64,000 bases of DNA from Pseudolactococcus sp041800635 (GTDB lineage: Bacteria > Bacillota > Bacilli > Lactobacillales > Streptococcaceae). The stretch covers positions 1,550,001 through 1,614,000 of the forward strand of contig CP181259.1 in assembly GCA_047833645.1 (NCBI GenBank), in the 5' to 3' direction. Position 1 is the stretch's first letter. Each line of letters starts with the position of its first letter. Shown here one piece after another: positions 36,741 through 44,699 of this stretch. The notes below the pieces were generated by a model that was given only the letters and a program-made list of their open reading frames with translations, searched no databases and had not been told where the DNA came from. The position numbers and the translations under genes are program-made.

Positions 36741-37679
36741 ATGAATAAAAATCGAAAAGAAATAGTATCAAGTTTTTTCAACTTGAATAAAACGCAATCG
36801 GAACTTGAATTTTTAGATGTACGATTGGATACGGATGTAAGATTATATATTGATCCAACATCATTCTCGTTGCTTAATAATGGTTGGGGACGAGAGTGTA
36901 CAAAATTAATCAGAGATTATTTTCAGAAAGTGATTAATTATATCAAGCAAGGAAATAAAAGTAAAGCATTAAAATTGCTTTCGGGGTTACGTGAGCCTAA
37001 TGAAATTCATTTAGGAAATTCAAAAGGTCAATCAATTGGTAAGGGTGTAGGAAATGATCGAGCTAACAAATTATATGAATCGCTGTCTAACTCAAAAGCA
37101 GTGAGTAGTGGTTTGCTGGTAGATTTAGAACAAACTGCATTTATGATTGATGGCATTGGTCCTGATATGATTTCGGATATAGTAGCAAATATCATTCGAA
37201 AAAAATTAATTGAATTTACACAAAAGATGTGTAAGAAATATGATATACAAACATCTGAGGTTAATTCAGGACTTATTCTAAATCTAGATAAAGAATGTTG
37301 GGAAAACACACAAGTTGAATTACCAGGGTCTAAATCACCAAACGGCCATTATGAAAAATTACTTTTAATACCTAAAGATCTAGTTCGTCGTACACCCAGT
37401 TATGAGGCGAGAAAATTTAATAATGATAATATTATTCCAATTATTATTGAGAGAGAATTTAATCGTGGCCTTGGTCAGCTTGTGAATGGATCCTTAAGGC
37501 CACATTCTAAGGAAACTATAAAAAATAGACAAAGAGGACATTCGATAAAATCTATTAATAGGGATTTCTTAATGGAAAATCCTGAAGTGCTTTCAGAATA
37601 TAGGGAACATAGACATTCTTTATCTCGGATGTCTGATGAAGAACTTTCTAATATTATTGATGATTTACCGGCAGTATAA
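36741..37679 (+). CDS. Unrecognised 312-residue protein in AT-rich island
   Basis: I do not recognise this gene. Preferred start ATG 36741 (AGGTGA upstream) gives MNKNRKEIVSSFFNLNKTQ; an in-frame ATG at 36705 is possible. Visible blocks are LEFLDVRLDTDVRLYIDP near residue 18, IDGIGPDMISDIVANIIR near 138, and a charged, arginine- and histidine-rich C-terminal 70 residues. It has no signal peptide or membrane segment, so it is cytosolic. Codon use is clearly more A/T-rich than the neighbours. It stands alone between duplicated mnmE-upstream sequences, which suggests transfer. A defence or nuclease role is only a guess from context. Confidence 0.5.
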   Translation: MNKNRKEIVSSFFNLNKTQSELEFLDVRLDTDVRLYIDPTSFSLLNNGWGRECTKLIRDYFQKVINYIKQGNKSKALKLLSGLREPNEIHLGNSKGQSIGKGVGNDRANKLYESLSNSKAVSSGLLVDLEQTAFMIDGIGPDMISDIVANIIRKKLIEFTQKMCKKYDIQTSEVNSGLILNLDKECWENTQVELPGSKSPNGHYEKLLLIPKDLVRRTPSYEARKFNNDNIIPIIIEREFNRGLGQLVNGSLRPHSKETIKNRQRGHSIKSINRDFLMENPEVLSEYREHRHSLSRMSDEELSNIIDDLPAV

Positions 37680-37787
37680 CGAAGTTTAAAAAAATTTAAT
37701 ATTGAATATTTTTGAGATTAAATATAAAAATATATTCGGGTAATAGGTATGCTATATAAATTTTAATGAACGAATCGGTAGATGAAA

Positions 37788-37816
37788 AACTGCTCAAAAC
37801 AAAGTTTTAAGCAGTT
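37788..37816 (-). terminator. Terminator reading leftward
   Basis: AACTGCT/AGCAGTT plus inner AAAAC/GTTTT (37788-37816), 12 pairs. On the minus strand it is followed by TTTTTC. It would stop transcripts coming from the NTF2-like gene and the mnmE start stub. The remaining bases of 37680-37943 are A/T-rich with no gene. Confidence 0.6.
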
Positions 37817-37943
37817 CCTATCAATTGATTTCTAAAAGTGGTTTTGTGGAAAAATGATAAGTAATTAATTGGTTAATATCGTTTCAAAATTTTCTGTTTT
37901 ATAAGGTTTACGCTCTTATAAGGCAGGGGATTTTATTTCTTTT

Positions 37944-37973
37944 GTGATCATCTTGTTCCTATTTCTATTTTGA
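37944..37973. repeat. Direct repeat R1, copy b (mnmE start stub)
   Basis: Identical to 36020-36049. On the minus strand it contains an ATG and reads MITKEIKSPAL then stop: the first five residues equal those of MnmE, then the frame ends. This is a truncated second copy of the mnmE 5' end. The stop codon of the NTF2-like gene lies inside it. Confidence 0.9.
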
Positions 37974-38324
37974 TGGCAAATAAGGTCTGGTCTTGTCAAA
38001 AGCCATCTCGTATTCTTTTAATTCGGTAATTTTTCCTGTATCTGAAAAAGCGACTTGTGAGAGGCCTTCAAAAACATTTGCTTGCCCTTGATAAAGGTAG
38101 TGAAAACGCCAGTTGAAGAAGGCGGTATTTTTGACGCTATCTTCAAACTCAGCGAGAATGTCCCATTTCACTACCTGGTTTTCAGCAGGTGCTGTCCAAT
38201 ACTGAAACCATTTTTGCGCTTCAGTTTTACCGACATAAGTCGCGCCGTAGCATTCAGTAATGACGACATCATTTTCCCAGCTCTGTGTGTATTTCGCAAA
38301 TAGCGCAGCGTGTTGGCTAGTCAT
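37965..38324 (-). CDS. NTF2-like (SnoaL-type) small protein
   Basis: 119 residues, aromatic-rich, with the cone-shaped NTF2/SnoaL pattern: N-terminal helices (HAALFAKYTQSWEND), the central W-x-x-x-W region (AQKWFQYWTAP) and C-terminal strands (FFNWRFHYLYQGQANVFEG). Such proteins are small-molecule binders or isomerases; the substrate is unknown. It is expressed from the promoter in R2b. Originally it probably preceded mnmE in one operon, as its stop lies where the mnmE leader begins. Confidence 0.65.
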   Translation of the reverse strand: MTSQHAALFAKYTQSWENDVVITECYGATYVGKTEAQKWFQYWTAPAENQVVKWDILAEFEDSVKNTAFFNWRFHYLYQGQANVFEGLSQVAFSDTGKITELKEYEMAFDKTRPYLPSK

Positions 38325-38326
38325 AG

Positions 38327-38370
38327 TCTTATTTTAACGCAAAATCAGAAAAACAGCAATTGGGGTTGCT
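38327..38370. repeat. Direct repeat R2, copy b (promoter)
   Basis: Partner of 36087-36130, 41 of 44 identical. It carries the TTGCTG-17-TAAAAT promoter for the NTF2-like gene on the minus strand. Confidence 0.85.
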
Positions 38371-38388
38371 TGGGACGGCAGATAACTA

Positions 38389-38412
38389 AAAAAAGCCCGT
38401 AGGCTTTTTTGT
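38389..38412. terminator. Terminator downstream of degV
   Basis: AAAAAAGCC-CGTA-GGCTTTTTT (38389-38410), symmetrical; on the minus strand it lies just after the degV stop. Confidence 0.85.
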
Positions 38413-39270
38413 TTAATCCAAAAGATGTGCGCCAATGCCGATCAAACCTGGTCCGGTGTGAACGACAAGGGCGGGGGAGATTTGACCATATAAGACGTCA
38501 ATGGCTTGAGGAATCGCTGCTTTTAAAGCGTCAACTAAAATCAAGGCTTCTTTAGCTGCATTGCCGTGGGCAACAAACAAGCGAACTTTTTGATGATTCC
38601 CAACAAAGTCCTTGACTAACTTGACTGATTTTTCAAGGCTTTTTTTGCGACCGCGTGATTTGGCAACGGTGTAGTAAATGCCATCATCATTACAAGAAAT
38701 AATCGGGTTGAGGTTGAGCATCGTGCCGACAATGGAGCTAACGAGGCCAATACGACCGCCTTTTTGGAGGTATTCAAGCGTGGCAACGCTGAAGAAAATT
38801 TTACTATTTTTAACTTCGCTAGCAAGTACCTTTGTAATCGCGTCAAAACTTGAGCCAGAAGCGATCAATTCAGCAGCGCGAATGGCATGAACGCCTGCGC
38901 CAATCCCGATGTTTTTTGTATCAAACATGAAGGTTTCGAGCATTGGAAAATCTTGCGCCACCAATCTGACAGAGTTAAAAGTTCCGGATAAGCCGCTTGA
39001 AATGGTAATCGCTAAAACTTTTTCATAACCATCTGCCACGATTTGTTCAAAGATTTTTTGGATATAGGCCCCTTCAGGTAAAGAAGTTTTAGGAATCTCG
39101 ATCGGGAGTCGATCGTAGATTTCTTCAGCAGTGATATCTAGTTTGTCGGTGTATTCGGCATCTTTATAGATGATTTTGAGTGGAATGACATAGAGGTTAT
39201 CCGCTTGTGCAATCGTTTCAGGCACATCACAGCCAGAGTCAACAAGAATTGCAATTTTTTCAGATGTCAT
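38413..39270 (-). CDS. DegV family fatty-acid-binding protein
   Basis: 285-residue DegV/FakB-type protein, which holds an acyl chain for the FakA kinase in exogenous fatty-acid use. Family blocks are VDSGCDVPE near the start, TSLPEGAYI near 60, TISSGLSGTFNS near 90 and the C-terminal HTGPGLIGIG. Minus strand; its ATG overlaps the stop of the upstream DUF1836 gene by 11 bases, so the two are translationally coupled. Confidence 0.92.
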   Translation of the reverse strand: MTSEKIAILVDSGCDVPETIAQADNLYVIPLKIIYKDAEYTDKLDITAEEIYDRLPIEIPKTSLPEGAYIQKIFEQIVADGYEKVLAITISSGLSGTFNSVRLVAQDFPMLETFMFDTKNIGIGAGVHAIRAAELIASGSSFDAITKVLASEVKNSKIFFSVATLEYLQKGGRIGLVSSIVGTMLNLNPIISCNDDGIYYTVAKSRGRKKSLEKSVKLVKDFVGNHQKVRLFVAHGNAAKEALILVDALKAAIPQAIDVLYGQISPALVVHTGPGLIGIGAHLLD

Positions 39271-39826
39271 ATGAGATCTCCTTATTTTCCATAATGCTTA
39301 AACCTTCTGCAAGTTCAATGTTTTTTTGGGCGAGTAATTTTGCGGCAAGTGACGAGGTGGCGGCGGTCACGATAAAATATTCGGGTGAAATTTGTTTTGA
39401 AAATAAGCCAGGTGTGCCAATCCCTTGGACTTGTTTACCGACAACGTTCAAAGTTTCTTCTAGCGCGTGACAAAAAATATTATAGGCTTCGTGAGTACCA
39501 CTGACACGGCCTTGGTAGACGATGCCTGTTTTAATTTCAGGAATGGTCAGGACTTGTTTGAGCAAGGTAATGGCAATGAGGAAAGCCAGGTGGACGCGGG
39601 AGTATTTTTTCTTAACAGGTGCAGGGATGAGCTCCAACTTGACATAGTTATTGACCATGGATTTGGTGAGGAGGGCCTGCTCTTGTTTAGGTAAGATTGG
39701 CGTTAAATATTTACCAACCAAGCTGATGACCTGATCCATATAGAGTTCAATATCAGGCAATTCTTCCCAGCGGGGTAGGCTGGCGGTTTCGATTTCTTTT
39801 CCCCAGTCAATGAGTGGTTCAGACAT
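39260..39826 (-). CDS. DUF1836 domain protein
   Basis: 188 residues with the DUF1836 pattern: W-x-ELPDIELYMDQV, then KSMVNNYVKLELIPAPVKKKYSRVH (residues about 65-90), which looks like a MerR-like helix-turn-helix with a short wing. The C-terminal helices are hydrophobic. It is commonly found beside degV genes in Firmicutes and may regulate them. First gene of the leftward pair; AAGAT-type weak ribosome-binding site before ATG 39826. Confidence 0.8.
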   Translation of the reverse strand: MSEPLIDWGKEIETASLPRWEELPDIELYMDQVISLVGKYLTPILPKQEQALLTKSMVNNYVKLELIPAPVKKKYSRVHLAFLIAITLLKQVLTIPEIKTGIVYQGRVSGTHEAYNIFCHALEETLNVVGKQVQGIGTPGLFSKQISPEYFIVTAATSSLAAKLLAQKNIELAEGLSIMENKEISYDI

Positions 39827-40061
39827 AATTGTTTATCTTTCTAATGCGTCATTTTGATATCATCTAGTTTTAGATACTAGATATAGTTTACTACAAAATT
39901 ATAAAAAAGTAAATGCTAGAAGTCGCTAACATAAAAATGCGAAATAAGAGAGAAAGACTCTGTAATTTGAGATAGGCTCTAAAGGGAGGCTAAGGCTTTC
40001 TGGTGGCTAATTTGATATTATCAACGTTATAATACGGTATTAATTTGAAAGAAGAGCGCTG

Positions 40062-40196
40062 ATGAAAAGGAAACCATTAAACCGGATGGTCCTCCCCTTT
40101 AACTTACTGATGTTTGCTTTGTTTTTAGGTGGGTGTCAAGAAAAGCTAAAAGCAGTCAAGACGGTTAAACTATCAAGCCATCAAAAACACAAGTAG
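40062..40196 (+). CDS. Small lipoprotein
   Basis: 44 codons from ATG 40062: MKRKPLNRMVLPF then a hydrophobic run ending LFLGGC, a standard lipobox with Cys 25, and a short lysine- and serine-rich tail ending HQKHK. It would be lipidated and anchored on the outer face of the membrane. The mature part is only about 20 residues, so the gene may be truncated. It precedes the ankyrin gene by 50 bases. The 235 bases upstream show no gene. Confidence 0.5.
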   Translation: MKRKPLNRMVLPFNLLMFALFLGGCQEKLKAVKTVKLSSHQKHK

Positions 40197-40246
40197 TCAA
40201 GATAGAAAGTATAAAAGAAGGCCTAAAATCGGAGGGAAAAAATCAG

Positions 40247-40852
40247 ATGACATTTACGACAGGAAGCTTGATTCAAGCCGTTTCGGAAGGGGATATTGCA
40301 CAAACACAAGCAATTCTCAAGTCGTCGGCTTATCCGATTGATGAGATCAACGAGAAATCTGAAACGCCTTTGTTACTAGCGGTTCATCAGAATCAAGTCC
40401 CTATTGCGAAATTATTAATTGATGCTGGTGCCAATATCAATCAACAAGATGCTATTCAAGACAGTCCCTATCTGTATGCTGGGGCGCAAGGTCGAACGGA
40501 GACTCTGGCTTACATGCTGTCCCATGCTACGCCTGATCAATCCGTCTATAACCGGTATGGGGGAAATGCTTTGATACCGGCAGCTGAAAAAGGCCATCTT
40601 GACAATGTGCGACTGCTTTTGGCTGATAAGCGCGTGGCCATTGATTATCAAAATAAATTTGGCTACACCACCTTAATCGAAGCCGTTGGTTTACGAGACG
40701 GGTCACAAGTGTATCAAGAGATTGTTGCTGAGTTATTAAGAAATGGGGCTAATACAAGGCTAAGGGATCATAGTGGTAGAACAGCACTAGATTATGCCAA
40801 TCAATTGGGCTATGACACGATTGCGCAAATGCTCAATACGGCAAATGACTGA
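40247..40852 (+). CDS. Ankyrin-repeat protein
   Basis: 201 residues made almost entirely of ankyrin repeats: ETPLLLAVHQNQVPIAKLL, NALIPAAEKGHLDNVRLLL and RTALDYANQLGYDTIAQML are typical units, five or six in all. It has no signal peptide, so it is a cytosolic protein-protein interaction module; the partner is unknown. GGAGG at 40231-40235 precedes ATG 40247. It probably shares a transcript with the small lipoprotein upstream. Confidence 0.85.
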   Translation: MTFTTGSLIQAVSEGDIAQTQAILKSSAYPIDEINEKSETPLLLAVHQNQVPIAKLLIDAGANINQQDAIQDSPYLYAGAQGRTETLAYMLSHATPDQSVYNRYGGNALIPAAEKGHLDNVRLLLADKRVAIDYQNKFGYTTLIEAVGLRDGSQVYQEIVAELLRNGANTRLRDHSGRTALDYANQLGYDTIAQMLNTAND

Positions 40853-40966
40853 CCCAGATCAAAATGTCCCTTGCTTTAATAAATGATAGAAAAAAAAAGA
40901 AGGATCTTGTCCCTTAAAAATAGCGCTTTTGTGTCATTTGGACTAGTATGGCTGAGCGTTTAATGC

Positions 40967-40972
40967 TATAAT
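40967..40972 (+). promoter_or_regulatory. -10 element of rpiA, six bases from the start codon
   Basis: TGC-TATAAT (40964-40972) is an extended -10. The ATG begins at 40979, where transcription itself should begin, so the rpiA mRNA may lack a leader. Confidence 0.5.
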
Positions 40973-40978
40973 AAATCT

Positions 40979-41656
40979 ATGAATAATCTAAAAAAACTGG
41001 TTGGCATTGAGGCGGCGAAATTTGTTAAAGATGGCATGGTTGTAGGTCTAGGCACAGGCTCAACAGCAGCTTTTTTTGTGGCGGAACTGGGGCGCCGAGT
41101 GGCAGAAGAAAATCTCCAAATTGTCGGAGTGACGACATCGAGTGTGACGAGTGCGCAAGCGCGTGAATTGGGTATTCCGCTCAAAAATATTGATGAAGTG
41201 GCAGCCATTGACCTAACAGTCGATGGGGCAGATGAAGTGGATCTGGATTTAAATGGGATCAAAGGTGGCGGTGCAGCCCTATTGATGGAAAAAATTGTCG
41301 CAACTTATAGCAAGGACTATATTTGGATTGCGGACGAGTCAAAACTGGTGTCGCATCTGGGTGCCTTTCCACTACCGGTTGAGGTGGTTTCGTTTGGGTG
41401 TGGGCAATTATTCCGATTGTTTGACAAACTTGGGTTTCAACCCACTTTCCGCCTAGATGATGCGGGTGAACGCTTGGTCACGGACATGGGGAACTATATC
41501 ATTGACTTGCACTTAGAGAAAATAGAAGACACGACGCGCTTGATCAAGTTGCTAGATGAAACTGTCGGCGTAGTCGAGCATGGCCTCTTTAAAGACATGG
41601 CCAAAACGGTTATCATCGGTAGCGAACATAATGGTGTGAAAATCATCACAAAATAA
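40979..41656 (+). CDS. rpiA: Ribose-5-phosphate isomerase A
   Basis: 225-residue RpiA, interconverting ribose-5-phosphate and ribulose-5-phosphate. Signature blocks are VGLGTGSTAAFFV (near 20), TVDGADEVD (near 80, catalytic Asp) and KGGGAALLMEK (near 95, catalytic Lys/Glu). MNNLKKLVGIEAAKFVKDGM is the normal N terminus, which fixes the start even though no ribosome-binding site is visible. Confidence 0.96.
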   Translation: MNNLKKLVGIEAAKFVKDGMVVGLGTGSTAAFFVAELGRRVAEENLQIVGVTTSSVTSAQARELGIPLKNIDEVAAIDLTVDGADEVDLDLNGIKGGGAALLMEKIVATYSKDYIWIADESKLVSHLGAFPLPVEVVSFGCGQLFRLFDKLGFQPTFRLDDAGERLVTDMGNYIIDLHLEKIEDTTRLIKLLDETVGVVEHGLFKDMAKTVIIGSEHNGVKIITK

Positions 41657-41657
41657 C

Positions 41658-41686
41658 TTGAAATCGTTTCCAAATTAAGGTAAAAT
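41658..41686 (+). promoter_or_regulatory. Promoter with cre-like site upstream of the FNT gene
   Basis: TTGAAA (41658-41663), 17 bases, TAAAAT (41681-41686). TGAAATCGTTTCCA (41659-41672) overlaps the -35 and matches the CcpA cre consensus with one mismatch, suggesting carbon catabolite control. Confidence 0.65.
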
Positions 41687-41766
41687 TGAGCTTAACGGTT
41701 GTAAAAAAACTCACAAACAAATTGAGAACAACATCGCGAATTTAGAAAAAGGTTAAGTTTAATTTT

Positions 41767-42498
41767 ATGTACACTCCAGAAGAAATTCTTGAACAAACAG
41801 CAGCGACTGCCGTTGTCAAGGTCAATAAGCCACTTCTCACAAAACTCATTTTAGGGTTTATCGGTGGTGCTATGATTTCCCTAGGCTATTTGGCTTATCT
41901 ACGCGTCGGGGGAGGCTTTGTCGGGGCAGCAGTTTTCCCTGTCGGCTTAATTGTCATCTTGCTTGCCGGAGGGGAACTGATTACTGGGAATATGATGGCT
42001 GTGGCCGTAGGGTATTTTAAACAGCGGGTGACGCTGAAAGAGCTTTTGAACAATTGGCTAGTCATTACTGTGGCTAATCTGGTCGGCGCGATTTTTGTTG
42101 CCTATGTCTTTGGTGTGCTAGCGGGGACCTTGACGACAGGTGATGCCCTAAAAGAAGCGCTTCATGTGGCCCAAACCAAGCTTGACGCGACTTTCCTAAC
42201 CGCTTTTTGCTCAGGCATTGGCTGTAATTGGTTCGTTGGCCTAGCGGTCTGGCTAAATTATGGGGCGAAAGATTTTTCAGGAAAAATCCTCGCTATCTGG
42301 TTTCCTGTTATGACTTTTGTCGTTATCGGTTTCCAGCATAGTGTCGCTAATAGCTTTCTGATCCCTTTTGCTATCTTTGTCGGCCATGCCTCATGGTTAG
42401 ATTTCTTGCACAACTTTGTTCCCGTCTATCTGGGCAATGTCGTAGGCGGTGCGATCTTGATTGCTTTATTTTATAGCTTAGCGTATCGAAAACACTGA
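41767..42498 (+). CDS. Formate/nitrite transporter family channel
   Basis: 243-residue FNT (FocA/NirC) pentameric channel protein with six membrane segments. Recognisable are GGGFVGAAVFPVGLIVILL, the AGGELITGNMM loop near 75 and GIGCNWFVGLAVWL near 155. In fermenting lactococci formate export is the likely job; nitrite or hydrosulfide are alternatives. The ATG at 41767 has only a weak ribosome-binding site. A cre-controlled promoter lies upstream and a terminator downstream. Confidence 0.9.
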   Translation: MYTPEEILEQTAATAVVKVNKPLLTKLILGFIGGAMISLGYLAYLRVGGGFVGAAVFPVGLIVILLAGGELITGNMMAVAVGYFKQRVTLKELLNNWLVITVANLVGAIFVAYVFGVLAGTLTTGDALKEALHVAQTKLDATFLTAFCSGIGCNWFVGLAVWLNYGAKDFSGKILAIWFPVMTFVVIGFQHSVANSFLIPFAIFVGHASWLDFLHNFVPVYLGNVVGGAILIALFYSLAYRKH

Positions 42499-42513
42499 AA
42501 ATGAAACAAAAAA

Positions 42514-42542
42514 TAAAAGCCTGTCGTCGGACAGGTTTTTAT
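42514..42542. terminator. Bidirectional terminator
   Basis: CCTGTC-GTCG-GACAGG (42520-42535) with A-run before and T-run after, between convergent genes. Confidence 0.8.
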
Positions 42543-42991
42543 TATAGAGTATTCAGATAGTCCTGCCAAGCCGTAACGCCCCACTTATGGCTGCCACGCT
42601 TGAGTTTTTTGATGGCCGTTTCAATTGGGAACCAATCGACATGATTGAAATCTTCTAAAGGGGCGCCTAAGATTTCATAACCAACCGTTTCATAGATATA
42701 GGCTGGATTATAATAGTAGGTATCACGATGTGACGAATAGAAGTATTCATCCGCTTGCCCCAGAAATTTACCCAGCTTAGCTTTGGCCCCTAATTCTTCG
42801 TGCAACTCACGCACCAGTGCTTTTTTATGATCTTCGCCTGATTCAATCTCGCCACCTGGTAGGAAATAGGCGCCATTTGGTGCTTGAACGAGACAAATTT
42901 CGGTGTTGTCCTTGCGCGCCACGATACCATAGACACCGTAGCGGGCTTGATAGTCTTTGCTGTCAATTTTTTTGCCAAAAGTTGGAATCAT
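42542..42991 (-). CDS. NUDIX hydrolase
   Basis: 149 residues. The Nudix box GX5EX7REUXEEXGU is complete (GGEIESGEDHKKA ... RELHEELGA, residues about 60-82). It hydrolyses a nucleoside-diphosphate-linked compound; MutT-like 8-oxo-dGTP is possible but unproven. ATG 42991 is chosen because CGGAGA stands just upstream; the longer frame begins with an unlikely extension. Confidence 0.88.
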   Translation of the reverse strand: MIPTFGKKIDSKDYQARYGVYGIVARKDNTEICLVQAPNGAYFLPGGEIESGEDHKKALVRELHEELGAKAKLGKFLGQADEYFYSSHRDTYYYNPAYIYETVGYEILGAPLEDFNHVDWFPIETAIKKLKRGSHKWGVTAWQDYLNTL

Positions 42992-43147
42992 ATTTTTCTC
43001 CGTTAATTTTCTTAAGTCTATTCTATCAAATTTCCTTAAAATTTGATAAAATAAAACAGTAGAAAATAAACGGTCATCAGTAAAGAGGAAAGCAACACGC
43101 AATCGTGACGTCTTGCCACTCGACCAGACTTGGAGATAGTGTCACCA

Positions 43148-44011
43148 TTGAAAAAAATAAATATTAGTAAAATCATTATTATTGCCCTTATCATGATGAT
43201 CACGGCTTGTGTCACGATTATCATTTCGGCTCGCCGTTTTAAAGACAGCCAAAAACCATCGGAGATGACCCTTGTCGTCAATGATACGGTTGGGGGATTG
43301 GATGGTATTATCGCTGCACCCTTTAACTTCTTTGAGAATAAAGCTGCAGAAGTTGGCAATTTGCTGTCGACTTATCAACAAAACGCGAAATTAAGCAAAA
43401 AAGTGACAAGTTTAACAGATAATGCATCAGAATTAGATAGTTTGAAAGCGGAAAACAAAGCCTTAAAGGTAGCCCTTGATTTACAAAATACGCTGACAAA
43501 CTATGAAAAAGTCGCGTCAAATGTCGTTGTACGCAATCCCAATGCTTGGGGAGATACGATGACCATTGATAAAGGCTCAGCGGATGGTCTCAAAGATGAT
43601 ATGATTGTCATGAGTAATGGCGGTGTCGTCGGTCGAATTACACAGGTTAATACAACGACTTCAAAAGTTGCCCTCTTGACATCGGATAAGGTATTGGAGA
43701 ATAAAATCCCAGTGAGACTGGGGTCGGCAGAAAATCCAGCTTATGGATTGATTACAGGTTATGATGCGCAGCAAAATGCCTTCATTATCACACAGATTTC
43801 ATCGGATAATCAGTTCACCAAAGGAGAGCAGGTTGTGACGTCTGGCCTTGGCGGTAATTCACCGTCCGACTTGTTGGTTGGCGACATTATCGGTGAGAAA
43901 AAGAATCAAAAAGGGATGGATCGGGAAGTTTATGTCAAGCCCGCCAGCCAATTTGATGATATCCGCTTTGTTTTCGCAATCAAACGTGGCTTGAGTGAGG
44001 CGAGTAATTAA
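43148..44011 (+). CDS. mreC: Cell-shape protein MreC
   Basis: About 287 residues. A single N-terminal membrane helix (SKIIIIALIMMITACVTIII) is followed by a coiled coil (residues about 60-105) and the beta-rich MreC domain with NAWGDTMTIDKGSADGLKDD and GLGGNSPSDLLVGDI. It organises peripheral wall synthesis outside the membrane. The start is uncertain: TTG 43148 gives MKKINISK, GGAG lies 12 bases before; TTG 43130 and GTG 43139 are alternatives. mreD follows, but with a reverse gene in between. Confidence 0.92.
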   Translation: MKKINISKIIIIALIMMITACVTIIISARRFKDSQKPSEMTLVVNDTVGGLDGIIAAPFNFFENKAAEVGNLLSTYQQNAKLSKKVTSLTDNASELDSLKAENKALKVALDLQNTLTNYEKVASNVVVRNPNAWGDTMTIDKGSADGLKDDMIVMSNGGVVGRITQVNTTTSKVALLTSDKVLENKIPVRLGSAENPAYGLITGYDAQQNAFIITQISSDNQFTKGEQVVTSGLGGNSPSDLLVGDIIGEKKNQKGMDREVYVKPASQFDDIRFVFAIKRGLSEASN

Positions 44012-44025
44012 GTTAGTTTAAAATC

Positions 44026-44066
44026 AAAAACGCCGAGAAGATTGAGCACTCTTCGGCGTTTTTTTA
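44026..44066. terminator. Bidirectional terminator after mreC
   Basis: AAAAACGCCGA (44026-44036) pairs with TCGGCGTTTTT (44053-44063), with T-run; it serves mreC and, in reverse, the LapA-like gene. Confidence 0.85.
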
Positions 44067-44081
44067 TAGTGACTTATCAGT

Positions 44082-44360
44082 TTATTTCATCTGTTCTTGT
44101 AAGGCTTTGATTTCTTTTTTGATGTCATCCTGGGATTTGTTGACGATTTGTTTCATGTCTTTGCGCTTGATAGACCAGCCAGTGATCACGCCTAAGCTAT
44201 ATAGGACAACAATCAAGAGGAGTAAGGGGATATTGAGCGAAAAAAAGACAAGGTTAAGAGAAACTGGCTTAAGATTTTGAAAGGCAAAAATTAAAACGAG
44301 TATTAAGATAGCTAAGGCCAAAAGACGTTTGGGTGTTGCGATTTTTTTAAATTTTTCCAT
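44082..44360 (-). CDS. LapA-domain (DUF1049) membrane protein
   Basis: 92 residues with two closely spaced membrane helices (LLALAILILVLIFAFQN and NIPLLLLIVVLYSLGVITGW) and a charged helical tail, the plan of the LapA/DUF1049 family. ATG 44360 is chosen for the GGAGGA site; the longer frame is unlikely. It lies on the minus strand between mreC and mreD and so breaks the usual mreCD operon. Function unknown; in other bacteria LapA-type proteins are linked to lipopolysaccharide assembly, which does not apply here. Confidence 0.75.
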   Translation of the reverse strand: MEKFKKIATPKRLLALAILILVLIFAFQNLKPVSLNLVFFSLNIPLLLLIVVLYSLGVITGWSIKRKDMKQIVNKSQDDIKKEIKALQEQMK

Positions 44361-44530
44361 AAATCCTCCATTATATGTCTGATGCGGTAAGGTGAGTGTA
44401 ACTGAAAATAGCACATCACAAGATGTAAAAATCAACGATTGATAGGTTTATCATACCGTGTGTTTTATAATTTGTCAATACAATCACATTCTGCAGGATC
44501 TAAGAATAGATAGAAAAAGAAAGCAAGTCG

Positions 44531-44539
44531 TGCTATAAT
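44531..44539 (+). promoter_or_regulatory. Extended -10 promoter of mreD
   Basis: TGC-TATAAT at 44531-44539, 160 bases before mreD. This gives mreD its own start, consistent with its separation from mreC. The leader shows no recognised element. Confidence 0.5.
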
Positions 44540-44699
44540 GAAGACATTGAGGATTTCCTGGTTTGTGGCTTCGCAATTCTGAGTGGAAATGACTGAAAAT
44601 AGGCAGATGGAGGTAATAGGGAAAGATGTTAAGCAGCGTACACACTCAAAATGTTAAGAATAGTAGACAGAATAGCAGTTTTGGAAAGGGTAAACAAGT

